From CAZJYI01 sp964550025 (lineage in GTDB: Bacteria > Verrucomicrobiota > Kiritimatiellia > UBA8416 > CAYOBW01), in assembly GCA_964550025.1 (NCBI GenBank), contig CAZJYI010000029.1:1-64000 (forward strand): a stretch of DNA of 64,000 nt. The letters are read 5' to 3'. Of the stretch, positions 54,703 to 63,268 are shown piece by piece. The position numbers were made by a program, and so were the translations under genes. Within the stretch, counting starts at the first letter, position 1. Every line of letters begins with the position of its first letter. Under the pieces are notes generated by a model. The model ran no database searches. It was not told where the DNA came from and saw only the letters and a list, made by a program, of their open reading frames with translations.

Positions 54703-54844
54703 AGCTGTCAGTTACCAGTCACTAGTTACCAGTTGTCAGTGACCAGTCGCCGACACCATACCACTGTCCACCGATCACTAATAACTGCCCACCAATAACT
54801 GATCACTGATAACTGCCCACCAATAACTGATCACTGATAACTGC
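54703..54844. repeat. Heptamer-unit repeat (CCAATAA/CTGATCA type) between pstS and pstC of operon 2
   Basis: The 7-bp steps are plain in CCAATAA, CTGATCA, CTGATAA and CTGCCCA, a 28-bp unit present twice in tandem near 54790-54843. A TACCAGT-type arm lies at 54710-54745. It directly abuts the pstS stop codon (54845-54847). Confidence 0.75.
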
Positions 54845-55774
54845 TCACTTCTCCCCGCCCATCGCCACGGGGACGTAGCCGGATTTCTTGACGATGTCCT
54901 GCCCTGCGTCCGACAGTATCCAGTCGAGGTAAGCCTTGATGTCGCCTTCGGGCTGTCCCAGCGTGTACATCCGGAGGGGACGCGCCAGCGGGTAGTTGCC
55001 CGAGGACACGTTCTCGAGCGAGGGCCCGTAGGCCTCACTGTTCTCGTCCTTGGCGATCTTGACGAACTTCACCGACTCGGCCGCGTACCCCATGCCGCTG
55101 TACCCGATCGAGCCTTTTGTCCGTCCAACCAGCTCGACGACGTCCTTGGAACCGGACATGTCTTTCGACCCCAGCTTGAAGTCCTTCTTGTCCAGCACGA
55201 CTTCACGGAAGTAGAAATAGGTTCCCGAGCTGTTCTGGCGGCTGATGCGGACGACCTCGTCCTTGGCGCCGATCCCGTCCATGTCAACGCCGAGCTGGGA
55301 CCATTTCTCCACCGCTCCGCCTTCGCCGTATATCGCTGCGAGCTGAGCCAGCGTCAGCTTCTCGACGGGGTTGTCCTTATGCACGTAGATGGCCACGGCG
55401 TCGTAGCCGACGGCCCACTCGACGGGGTCCTTGCCGGTGTTGGCCTTGGCCTGCTCCTGCTCGGCCGGTTTCATCGCGCGGCTGGCGCTCGCGATGTCGA
55501 CAATGCCCTGCATCAGGTCGCGGATACCGACGCCCGAGCCGCCGCCGGCGACCTCCACGGAAACGTTGGGTGCTACGGCATCGTATTCCTCGGCCCACAT
55601 CTGCGCCAGGTTGACCATCGTGTCCGACCCGGAGTTGGAAATGACCGCCTTCTCAGGCTCCTGACTGCCTTTCTTTCCGGGGCAACCGGTGGTGAATACC
55701 GCGAGACACAGCGCGGAAACCGCGCAGAGCGTGATTCTGATGGCCGTTCTCTGTTCTGTTTGGGTATTCCGCAT
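54845..55774 (-). CDS. pstS: PstS periplasmic phosphate-binding lipoprotein, copy 2
   Basis: The 309-residue lipoprotein has lipobox FTTGC and the phosphate-binding segments of copy 1 (SNSGSDTMVNLAQMWAE, GGGSGVGIRDLMQG, RQNSSGTYFYFRE). ATG 55774 was chosen because GGAG lies about 8 nt before it; ATG 55789 has no ribosome site. It is the first gene of operon 2, preceded by a long phased box array. Confidence 0.9.
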   Translation of the reverse strand: MRNTQTEQRTAIRITLCAVSALCLAVFTTGCPGKKGSQEPEKAVISNSGSDTMVNLAQMWAEEYDAVAPNVSVEVAGGGSGVGIRDLMQGIVDIASASRAMKPAEQEQAKANTGKDPVEWAVGYDAVAIYVHKDNPVEKLTLAQLAAIYGEGGAVEKWSQLGVDMDGIGAKDEVVRISRQNSSGTYFYFREVVLDKKDFKLGSKDMSGSKDVVELVGRTKGSIGYSGMGYAAESVKFVKIAKDENSEAYGPSLENVSSGNYPLARPLRMYTLGQPEGDIKAYLDWILSDAGQDIVKKSGYVPVAMGGEK

Positions 55775-55806
55775 CCTGTTGATCTCCATGCTGTTAGATG
55801 TGGTGT

Positions 55807-55899
55807 GTGAGCGGCGTGTCAACAATGGTTTTGAGAAGTGTTAGCAGTAGACTGGCGTTTTGTTAGCGCTGTGTTAGTGCGCGGTGAGGATACTGCTAG
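55807..55899 (-). promoter_or_regulatory. Pho-box-like array, nine positions at 11-bp spacing, before pstS copy 2
   Basis: On the plus strand pentamers start at 55807 (GTGAG), 55818 (GTCAA), 55829 (TTTTG), 55840 (GTTAG), 55851 (ACTGG), 55862 (GTTAG), 55873 (GTTAG), 55884 (GTGAG) and 55895 (GCTAG), each exactly 11 bp apart. The minus-strand consensus is CTAAC. Two positions are poor. The same spacing and consensus precede pstS copy 1, which supports a shared PhoB/PhoP-type regulator. Confidence 0.75.
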
Positions 55900-56113
55900 G
55901 AATGACGGGATGATTCAAGAGCGAAATGAAATAAGATGCCGCACACCGCCTTTTCGAAAGCACTATCTCTCTTCCCATCAACACGTTGCTGTGGTGCGAC
56001 CCCTGGACATGCCAGGCATGAGAGACATCAGTCTCAATCGTCGCATTCAGACCGCGAGGCGCGCGTGCTTCTTACGTCGCTGCTACCTGGGAAGGGTACT
56101 CTCCCAACCTCCC

Positions 56114-57034
56114 ATGACTCCGTCACCGCCGAAAGACCGGACTTGCCAAACCGTCCGGCAATGGATAGAAAAGCACTCAACGACAGAGGCCATCTTCGAC
56201 ATGAGCTTGCCCTTGCATGATGAAAACCTGAAGCGACTCCAGGCGGACGCCGAGGCCAGTCCTGCTGGACTGGCGCGGGCGTCCTCCTCGCAGAGCAGGG
56301 ATCTGGCGCGTGATCTGCCTTTGGTTCATGCGAGGTCACAGTCTGTCTTTGTCGAGATTGCGACCAATCACGATGGGACCGGCTGTAAGCTGTTGTCACC
56401 ATCCAGAATTGCTGAGCAAGGCATCGAACCGGGCCAGGCGGAGATTGCGCTTGGGACCACGGGTTTTGTGTTCCTCTACTGTGGACAGTTCCGATACCCG
56501 GGCCAAGTGGGGTTCCTGTTCGCGACCACTCTGGAAAGGGACCGTGCTCCCGACTGTGAGGCTTCGCCGTTTGACAGTGGTGCGCTGCACCGCAAGGTGA
56601 CCTTGCCGCCTCGGGCTGGTTCCGCCGCCGCTTTTCTGGCTCGCCATACGCTTCCCGTACCGGGTTACCGGGTCTACATGGCCAACCGTCTAGAGTACCT
56701 CTTTGCTGAGCCGGCGGACTACCTGAAACCCGACAAGCACCCCATCCGTCTCGATCCAATCGGGCTGACACCGAATCCACCCACCGCGACTCCTGATGCC
56801 CGGCTATGGACATTCGAGGTCCGCGTGCGCGATGAGGTCGCCATCGTCACGCCACACCTGGAGGCTCTGTTCTATCCGGCGGGACTCGAGGGGTTACCTG
56901 AACTTCATGATTTCTTTGCAGAACTGTCGGATTATGTTAACTTGGTGAGTATCCACGAGGACGAGCAAGGCGATTTTGTGGGGCTCCAGAATCGCTGTCT
57001 GGAGTATCTGCGAACCCGGGGCCTGATCCAATAG
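56114..57034 (+). CDS. Unrecognised protein, first gene of a two-gene unit
   Basis: I do not recognise this protein. The frame is open from 55838, but the part before about 56100 is Arg/Cys-rich and not protein-like. ATG 56114 (306 residues) or ATG 56201 (MSLPLHDENLKRLQ, 277 residues) are the plausible starts, and neither has a clear ribosome site. The body is a soluble mixed alpha/beta sequence (FVEIATNHDGTGCKLL, TTGFVFLYCGQFRYPGQVGF, VYMANRLEYLF, FFAELSDYVNLVSIHEDEQG). There is no signal peptide or membrane segment. The next gene follows after 9 bp, so they are probably co-transcribed. The 55900-56113 stretch shows nothing else. Confidence 0.6.
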   Translation: MTPSPPKDRTCQTVRQWIEKHSTTEAIFDMSLPLHDENLKRLQADAEASPAGLARASSSQSRDLARDLPLVHARSQSVFVEIATNHDGTGCKLLSPSRIAEQGIEPGQAEIALGTTGFVFLYCGQFRYPGQVGFLFATTLERDRAPDCEASPFDSGALHRKVTLPPRAGSAAAFLARHTLPVPGYRVYMANRLEYLFAEPADYLKPDKHPIRLDPIGLTPNPPTATPDARLWTFEVRVRDEVAIVTPHLEALFYPAGLEGLPELHDFFAELSDYVNLVSIHEDEQGDFVGLQNRCLEYLRTRGLIQ

Positions 57035-57043
57035 GGCAATGGC

Positions 57044-58057
57044 ATGACAAACCAACCCGTACAGCTTGATCAACTCGATGTCATTGGCTACGCCGATGTG
57101 CTCCCCAACGGCAGAGGACCGGCGATCGTTCCGCCCATCTTTTGTGACCGATCCGAGCCTGACTTGTGCTACTGCCCGCCTTTTCGAATAGCCGGGAACT
57201 GGCTCCTCGATCCGCAGTGCGTTGCCTTTGCTGAGATCGAGGACTGGGTGAGGGCGGAACATGCCAGCTTGCCGGATGACTTCTCACGTCCCGCCCTGCC
57301 TGATCACCAACTCTGGGTGGACGAAGACGGGCAGGTGATGTACGAACCGATTGCGGAGGCCAACCGGAAGCTCGGCGCCATATACCGTACACATCTTTCC
57401 GCAGGCGAGGTCGCATTGCGCGAAGGCAGGCTCGATGACGCAAGCCGCCAAGCCGGGATTGCGCTGGCCGCCAACGTTCGCGCGTTGGAACCACGGGCCT
57501 TGATGGCGACCTGCCACGCCCTTAATGGGAAGGAGAAACAGGCGCTGTTCCTGAAGCAAGCCGCCGAATCGATGGGGCACACTCCGGAGTCGTTCGCGGC
57601 TTGCATGGAGCGCTATGCGGAAACGGTCCCATCGGACACGTGGGAAGCGCTGCCGTTTGACTGGGTCTCAGCGGTTTTCACAGCTTGTGGGGCCAACGTT
57701 CAGCGGAAATTCGACCTGCCTACGGGCGTCGCCCACTACGTCACCATGGTTCTGCACGCTGCCACAATCTGCGCTACCGAACAGTCGACCGAGATTGCCT
57801 GCGCCGGACGTGATGCCGACTTCCTCATGGAGTTCTCGCGCCTGTTCAAATACAATTACCTCGCCAAGGCAACAGCGGGGGTGGCAGTTGAGGTCGCGCG
57901 CAAAGCGTACTGGCTGGACAAGAGCAGAGAGAGACGACTTACGCCCGAACCTGAGCCGAGTCTTGACGTCTACTTCGCACGGCTACGTGACGTCTTGGTG
58001 GAGACCGGCCGCTTCTATGATGAGCGCAAGCCGACAGCCGGACAAACGCACGTATGA
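57044..58057 (+). CDS. Unrecognised protein with TPR-like helices, second gene of the unit
   Basis: The 337-residue soluble protein is not recognised. The N-terminal third is Pro/Cys-containing (PPIFCDRSEPDLCYCPPF). The middle, near residues 125-185, has TPR-like helix pairs (AGEVALREGRLDDASRQAGI, LEPRALMATCHALNGKEKQA). The C-terminal third is helical. ATG 57044 follows AGGGCA. It converges on the receiver/kinase pair at 58185, with 127 bp between; that gap shows no gene or clear terminator. Confidence 0.6.
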   Translation: MTNQPVQLDQLDVIGYADVLPNGRGPAIVPPIFCDRSEPDLCYCPPFRIAGNWLLDPQCVAFAEIEDWVRAEHASLPDDFSRPALPDHQLWVDEDGQVMYEPIAEANRKLGAIYRTHLSAGEVALREGRLDDASRQAGIALAANVRALEPRALMATCHALNGKEKQALFLKQAAESMGHTPESFAACMERYAETVPSDTWEALPFDWVSAVFTACGANVQRKFDLPTGVAHYVTMVLHAATICATEQSTEIACAGRDADFLMEFSRLFKYNYLAKATAGVAVEVARKAYWLDKSRERRLTPEPEPSLDVYFARLRDVLVETGRFYDERKPTAGQTHV

Positions 58058-58184
58058 GGGTTCCCAATCGTCTCGGGCTTCGTGCGTCCAGCATATTTGG
58101 TAGGGCATTACAGATCCGTACAGCAGTCAGAAAGAACCGTGTTCAGACCTTCGAGAAGAACCCCGCGCATCCTCGGAGCCGACA

Positions 58185-58667
58185 TCAACCCTTTCGTGTC
58201 TTCGCCTCGGTCTCGGTCCACTTCTCGTCCATCTGCCTCATTTCGTCCAATAGCACGTTAATTGAACTGGACTTCTGGACGAAGCTGGCCCGTTCATCGG
58301 AGTGCTTCTCGTATTCGATCGTCTCCTTGTCCAGCACCGTGAAGTATATCCACGGGATCTCTTTCAGATCCTCTCGCCTGCGGAAACAGTCGTAACAACG
58401 CACGCCGGCCATTCGAAACGTCCCTTCCTGAACATCCGGCGGCGCGCTGGGCGCATCGGGGTCGGGATACGCCCACGGCAACATAACATCACAGATGACC
58501 ATGCGCGGCTTTGGGCCTTCCTTCGGGATCCTATCCATGCGGCGGCGAAACTCATACTCGGTTTCCAGGATTTCCACCACAGCACCACGGTAACACCTGC
58601 GAATCGCATCCCGGATGCTCTCCGATTGTTGAGGATCGTCTTCGACAATAAGAATCTCATCCGCCAT
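58185..58667 (-). CDS. Stand-alone response-regulator receiver protein
   Basis: The 160-residue protein is a receiver domain only. It has the acidic pair in LIVEDDPQQSE, a phospho-acceptor Asp in MVICDVMLPW (near residue 60), a Thr in IYFTVLDK and a Lys near SFVQKSSS. A proline-rich insertion (YPDPDAPSAPPDVQEG) follows the acceptor. There is no output domain, so it probably signals by protein contact. ATG 58667 has a GGGGGG ribosome site and lies 12 bp after the kinase stop. Confidence 0.8.
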   Translation of the reverse strand: MADEILIVEDDPQQSESIRDAIRRCYRGAVVEILETEYEFRRRMDRIPKEGPKPRMVICDVMLPWAYPDPDAPSAPPDVQEGTFRMAGVRCYDCFRRREDLKEIPWIYFTVLDKETIEYEKHSDERASFVQKSSSINVLLDEMRQMDEKWTETEAKTRKG

Positions 58668-58679
58668 GGTTACCCCCCG

Positions 58680-61600
58680 TCACTTGGCCCATGGAAAGGC
58701 GAGCCGTATTTCCGTGATACCATCAGTCGGCCTGGTTGGCAACACCTGAAGTTGTCCCGCATGGGCCTTCGCAATGTGGTCAACAATCCAGAGTCCAAGT
58801 CCATTGCCTTCCCCAACACTCGCCTTCGCCCGTTCGCCTCTCCAATTCCGCTGCCGCACCAGAAACTCCTCTCCTGGGGCAATTGGGATTCCCTTGTTCG
58901 TTACGGCAATGAAGAAACCACCTCGCTTCGACCTCGCGCCGAACACCGAGATTGTCGTGTTGCTGTAGGAGTACTTCACCGCATTGTCCACCAAGTTGCT
59001 CAGTGCTTGAAGGAAGAGATCGGGATCCGCATTCAGTTCAGCAGGGGCATGCTTGTAGAACGAATCCGCGCTGAAGTGAATACGGATATTCCGCTTGGGC
59101 GAGATACGCAGGCGCTGATTCTCACAGACCTGCCCTACCATGCGCACAAGATCCGATGGCGTTTGCGGGATTCCTTTCACCGCCAACTCCCCGCCCTTGG
59201 CAAGATTCGCGAACAGACCAATTAGTTTGGCTGTCAGTTCGGCCCGGTGGAGCGGTGCGGCAATGGCCCTGAAATGTCGGCCCGCCGCTGTCTGACTGAA
59301 CCGTTCCGCTGACGCCTCGACTCTGCGTGCGGCTTCCCCCAGGGGGCTCTTGATTTGGTGCGCCACGTCCTCGAAGGCGTCGCGCATCGCTTTCTCACTT
59401 TCGGCCTTCTCTCGGTTCAATTCCAGTTCGGCTTGCATCCTATCGTAGGCAGCCCGGCTTTCCTGCTCTTCGGCCTCCCGCAGCTCATGTTCATGGTGGT
59501 CAATGGCTGCACCAATGGTCCGCGCGAGATCCCTGGCTGCCTGCTGCTCTGAGTCATCCAAAGATTCGAACGGATGGTCTTTCGTCGGTATTCGATTGGT
59601 GAGCACCAGGATTCCCTTGGCTTCCCCTTTCACGTCAGTTACTCGAACCGCAGACAGTGATCCAAGACCTTGAGGACCCGGCCAGTCTCGCAATTGCTCC
59701 GCAGTGGCTACGGTGAAGTGAGCTTCTGTTGTGTGATCCAGCAAATCGGAAATGGAATCAGGAGTGAGTGAGTTAATGGAACATCCCAAGGGCGATGCGT
59801 AGCTCTGTCGCAAAAATGAGAGCCTGTTCCTGTTCTCCACATGCGGTACCGGATGGAATTCGACACATTGGACGCGGAGACCGTCACGAATGGCGTCCAC
59901 TGCTTGCTGGAGGTGCAGTTCAGGCCCCGAGGCCTGAATCAAGTGTTGCGCTACACGCTCTTTTGTCTCCACCAGCCTCTGCCGTTGCTTCTGTGCGGTC
60001 TCCGCCTTCATGTCTTCAACTGCCAATGTTAGGTAGTCGGTCACCGAAACAAGGAAACTCATGACACGTGCTCGCCGGTTTCTGTCTAGGAGTTGATCCA
60101 GATTGGTCCAAAAATAGGAGAACATTGCCAAACCCACCAATTTGCCGCCCACCTGAAGGCGTACGCCAATCCGGGAATCGGGTCCGCCTTCGGGGACTCG
60201 GTGTTCCGGCGGGATCATCTGGCTGTAGTATTTATGCGTCAAGCGATGTAACTCCGAGTCACCGTGGCCGACCATACAGATTTGATCGCCCTCGGTGGCA
60301 ACTCGCCCAGTCCAACCTTCTCCTAGGCCATAGGCGGCCTTACCCTCCATGTTTTTGAACCAGTTGAACGAGGTGTGCAGTATCAGCTTGTGTGCAGGTT
60401 CACACCATAGGTACAAAGAAGCAACATCAGCCCCCGCAGCCTTGCAGAGCCGAGACAGCAACTCATCCAACTCGAGGGAACTGGCATCTTCCTTCGCTCT
60501 TGCCAGATTCTCGACCAGCCAGATCTTCTCCGTCTCAAGCGCCAGGCGATCATAGGCGTCGATACGTCCACGCAGAATTGCCCCAGCAGTTTCCGCGGCA
60601 ACACTCACGAGCCTCGCCTTTCTGTCCGTGAAACAGTAGGGCTGATTGCCTTCGATGACGAACGAACCCAGGAGTAGATCTTCGTGCTTGAGAGGGAAGA
60701 GCGCCGTGGATTGAAGTGCGTCAAGCCCTGCTTTGAACGCCTCCCCGTATTGCGCCACATTGTCGATGGCTTGCACATGCGTGTTCAGGTCGCGCATTTC
60801 CTGTTGGGTCTGTCTGATGATGTGAAAGCCCGATTGCAGCAACTTGAGGTCGTATGATCCTTGCCCGGTCCGCGTCACCGGACGCGTTTCCATGCGCAGC
60901 TTGGCCAACGGTCCAACCGCGGCTACGAGTCTAAACGCTTCACCGTCAGGGCCCATCTCGAGCAACCGGATGTGACCACCGTCGGCTCCAAGCCACCGGA
61001 CGATGTTGCCAAGATACTCAACACACCAGGCATCGGGCGGGACATTGAGATCCGGCGGGGTCTGCATGATCGCGTTGCCAATGCTCGAGATCTCCTGGAC
61101 AATGCTCCTCTCCTCTGCCTCCTGTGCACGCTCGAGTGCGGCGGCGATCTTCTGGCTGTAACCAATCCAGTGCCCAAAACTCTCACGGTCCATAGGGGAA
61201 TGCTCAGGAAAACCAATTTGCAGCGTCGCAATCGCCTCGCCCTTGGAACCGAGCAGGGGAATGGCAAGGAACGTCACAATGTGTCCCTCATCTGCCGCGT
61301 AGCGGGCGCAATGGAACATCCGGTCTGACGTGTCCGGTACGAAGACTGCGCGCCCCGTTCTAACGATGAGCGTCAGGATATCCTCTTCACGGGGGACTGA
61401 TGTGACGACTCGGAGATCGCTCCTCTGGTCAATGGGCTGTGACCAATTCAACAAGTAGCGGGGGAAATCTCTGTTCTGATCTGCTGCTATCGGACGGTCG
61501 GTCAGGGCTGCGAGTTTCGACCAGTCATGGCCAGCGTCCGGCAGAGAAAACGCGCAGCCCAAGCCCAGTCCGAGAATGCGACCGATGGTGTAGTCTACAA

Positions 61601-63110
61601 CGCAGACTTGGCCTCCCGTGACGCTGGTTCCTGCCTCGCATGCTCCCTCCAGGGCAGCGGTCATCACGTCCTTTGGTGTCTGGCAGCGGGATAACCGGTC
61701 CGCCGCCGCCAGGAGCTTGCTTTGCAGGTCTCTTGTCACCGCATGGGTAGCATGGGAGGAGGCAAGGCAGCTTACCCAGAAACTGAAGTTGTTCGAGTGC
61801 GCCCGTCGCCACCGGTCTACCCCAAATTCACCGGCACAGAGGCCGCCAACCATCGGGACGTTTTCGAATTCCCTGTTAAGGCTGACGGCGATTTCCCGCC
61901 AATCCCGTCCGTACTCTCCGTAGAGTGCGACGCGTCCCGTACAGGTGAGATGGAACATGAACTTCAGAGAGGAAACCGGGGTGCCGGAAGCCTCTACGGC
62001 GTCATGGGTCACTTCGCGTGCGGATTCCTCCAGTTGTTCGCTCGAAGTCTCCAGCAGGAACAACTGGTCGCCGGGTCTCACCTGTCGGTTGAGCCGAATG
62101 TGGTCTCCCGAGGCGTCTCCTTCACGGATGTCGCAAATGACACGGCAGTCCGGAGCTGTGGGCGCACCGAGAAGCACGCGAGACATGCTCCCCGCGTGTT
62201 CCTGCTGAAGCTCCGACCAGCGCTCTCTCGCAGGCTTGCCGTCCAGAACTGCCACATCGTAGCCGATGTCGGCGTCACGGACCAATCTGTCTACCGTGAC
62301 AGAGACACGCCGATTAGGGGCAAAACCATGACCCAGTACGGTTCCCCAGGCGAGGTCGGTCTCCACCATGGCCAATGCCAACCCGGACTTCAGGCATTTG
62401 TCATCCGCAAACTGGTAGCCGACCGTAGGCGTGAGGCTGTCGGCGGCGGCACCGCCAACGACCCTGTGGCGGTAGCCGAAAGCCGCCACGATCTCCTCGT
62501 GCAGTTCGTTGTCCAGGTAGACCTGCTCTCCTCGCTTGTTGAGGAAGATCCCAGGAGAGAAAGCCAGAAGATGTCGTGCCGCACTGGCGCCGAGACGGGT
62601 CCCTGCCCTTTCCTGGAGGACCTCGGCCACCTTTTTCAACCTCTGACGGCGTTTCCCCTCACTGGTCCCATGCGGAGACGTCATCGATGTGACCGTAACC
62701 CAGAGATCGTTCGAACAAAGCGCCACCAAGATCAGGCCGTGGTCAATGAAGTGGCTCTCTTCGGCCAGGCAGAACAGGCTGGCCATGCTCCCGCCGATGA
62801 GTGGTACGTCATAGCCGAGAGTCTTCTTGGTTTCGCGCCGAATCTCGCGCGGAAGACTCGCGCGAGGTTCATTGCACCAATCGACAGTCGCAAGCAACAA
62901 TAGACAACGTACCGGGAGCCTGTCCGTATCGACACCCTCGATCGCCTGCCTCACGAGCTTCCGGGCCGCTGCTTTGCGAGAAGCACCTTCGCCCACCGCA
63001 TCCAGCCATGCGAGACCGATCTCCAAGGCTTCAGGGGGGGCGCTGCTCGCGAGTTCAGCGGATGAGCCCGTCAACGGGGCAGTCTTCTTCCTGGATTCGC
63101 TACGTTTCAT
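58680..63110 (-). CDS. Large cytoplasmic histidine kinase with FIST and multiple GAF domains
   Basis: The 1476-residue kinase has no membrane segment. It starts with FIST_N (IGGSMASLFCL, LILVALCSNDLWVTV) and FIST_C (VVGGAAADSL, FMFHLTCTGRVALYG, NVPMVGGLCAGEFG) domains, to about residue 430. Several GAF-type sensor domains follow (about 470-1230). HisKA has acceptor His1251 in VAHQIKSPL, and HATPase_c has NLVDNAVKYS and GEGNGLGLWIV. The G1 box reads NKGIPI where DxGxG is usual. FIST domains sense small ligands. ATG 63110 is preferred to an upstream TTG; the ribosome site is weak. Confidence 0.85.
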   Translation of the reverse strand: MKRSESRKKTAPLTGSSAELASSAPPEALEIGLAWLDAVGEGASRKAAARKLVRQAIEGVDTDRLPVRCLLLLATVDWCNEPRASLPREIRRETKKTLGYDVPLIGGSMASLFCLAEESHFIDHGLILVALCSNDLWVTVTSMTSPHGTSEGKRRQRLKKVAEVLQERAGTRLGASAARHLLAFSPGIFLNKRGEQVYLDNELHEEIVAAFGYRHRVVGGAAADSLTPTVGYQFADDKCLKSGLALAMVETDLAWGTVLGHGFAPNRRVSVTVDRLVRDADIGYDVAVLDGKPARERWSELQQEHAGSMSRVLLGAPTAPDCRVICDIREGDASGDHIRLNRQVRPGDQLFLLETSSEQLEESAREVTHDAVEASGTPVSSLKFMFHLTCTGRVALYGEYGRDWREIAVSLNREFENVPMVGGLCAGEFGVDRWRRAHSNNFSFWVSCLASSHATHAVTRDLQSKLLAAADRLSRCQTPKDVMTAALEGACEAGTSVTGGQVCVVDYTIGRILGLGLGCAFSLPDAGHDWSKLAALTDRPIAADQNRDFPRYLLNWSQPIDQRSDLRVVTSVPREEDILTLIVRTGRAVFVPDTSDRMFHCARYAADEGHIVTFLAIPLLGSKGEAIATLQIGFPEHSPMDRESFGHWIGYSQKIAAALERAQEAEERSIVQEISSIGNAIMQTPPDLNVPPDAWCVEYLGNIVRWLGADGGHIRLLEMGPDGEAFRLVAAVGPLAKLRMETRPVTRTGQGSYDLKLLQSGFHIIRQTQQEMRDLNTHVQAIDNVAQYGEAFKAGLDALQSTALFPLKHEDLLLGSFVIEGNQPYCFTDRKARLVSVAAETAGAILRGRIDAYDRLALETEKIWLVENLARAKEDASSLELDELLSRLCKAAGADVASLYLWCEPAHKLILHTSFNWFKNMEGKAAYGLGEGWTGRVATEGDQICMVGHGDSELHRLTHKYYSQMIPPEHRVPEGGPDSRIGVRLQVGGKLVGLAMFSYFWTNLDQLLDRNRRARVMSFLVSVTDYLTLAVEDMKAETAQKQRQRLVETKERVAQHLIQASGPELHLQQAVDAIRDGLRVQCVEFHPVPHVENRNRLSFLRQSYASPLGCSINSLTPDSISDLLDHTTEAHFTVATAEQLRDWPGPQGLGSLSAVRVTDVKGEAKGILVLTNRIPTKDHPFESLDDSEQQAARDLARTIGAAIDHHEHELREAEEQESRAAYDRMQAELELNREKAESEKAMRDAFEDVAHQIKSPLGEAARRVEASAERFSQTAAGRHFRAIAAPLHRAELTAKLIGLFANLAKGGELAVKGIPQTPSDLVRMVGQVCENQRLRISPKRNIRIHFSADSFYKHAPAELNADPDLFLQALSNLVDNAVKYSYSNTTISVFGARSKRGGFFIAVTNKGIPIAPGEEFLVRQRNWRGERAKASVGEGNGLGLWIVDHIAKAHAGQLQVLPTRPTDGITEIRLAFPWAK

Positions 63111-63268
63111 ATCCAATACGGTTGGTAGCCTACCTCATGGATCTGGAGCGTGCCAATCGAAATCACCGGGCCAGGCGACAGCTCCTCGATTCGCAAAGAT
63201 GGTTGCGGGTTTCTCTCTCAGTCGCTATCATCGTCGTGTTGCGCAAAGCGTCTGGGGGGGAGGATGTC

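Noticed and set aside
54703..54844. Possible CRISPR-like array
   Set aside because: Units are 7 bp (or a 28-bp compound unit repeated only twice) without unique spacers or cas genes.
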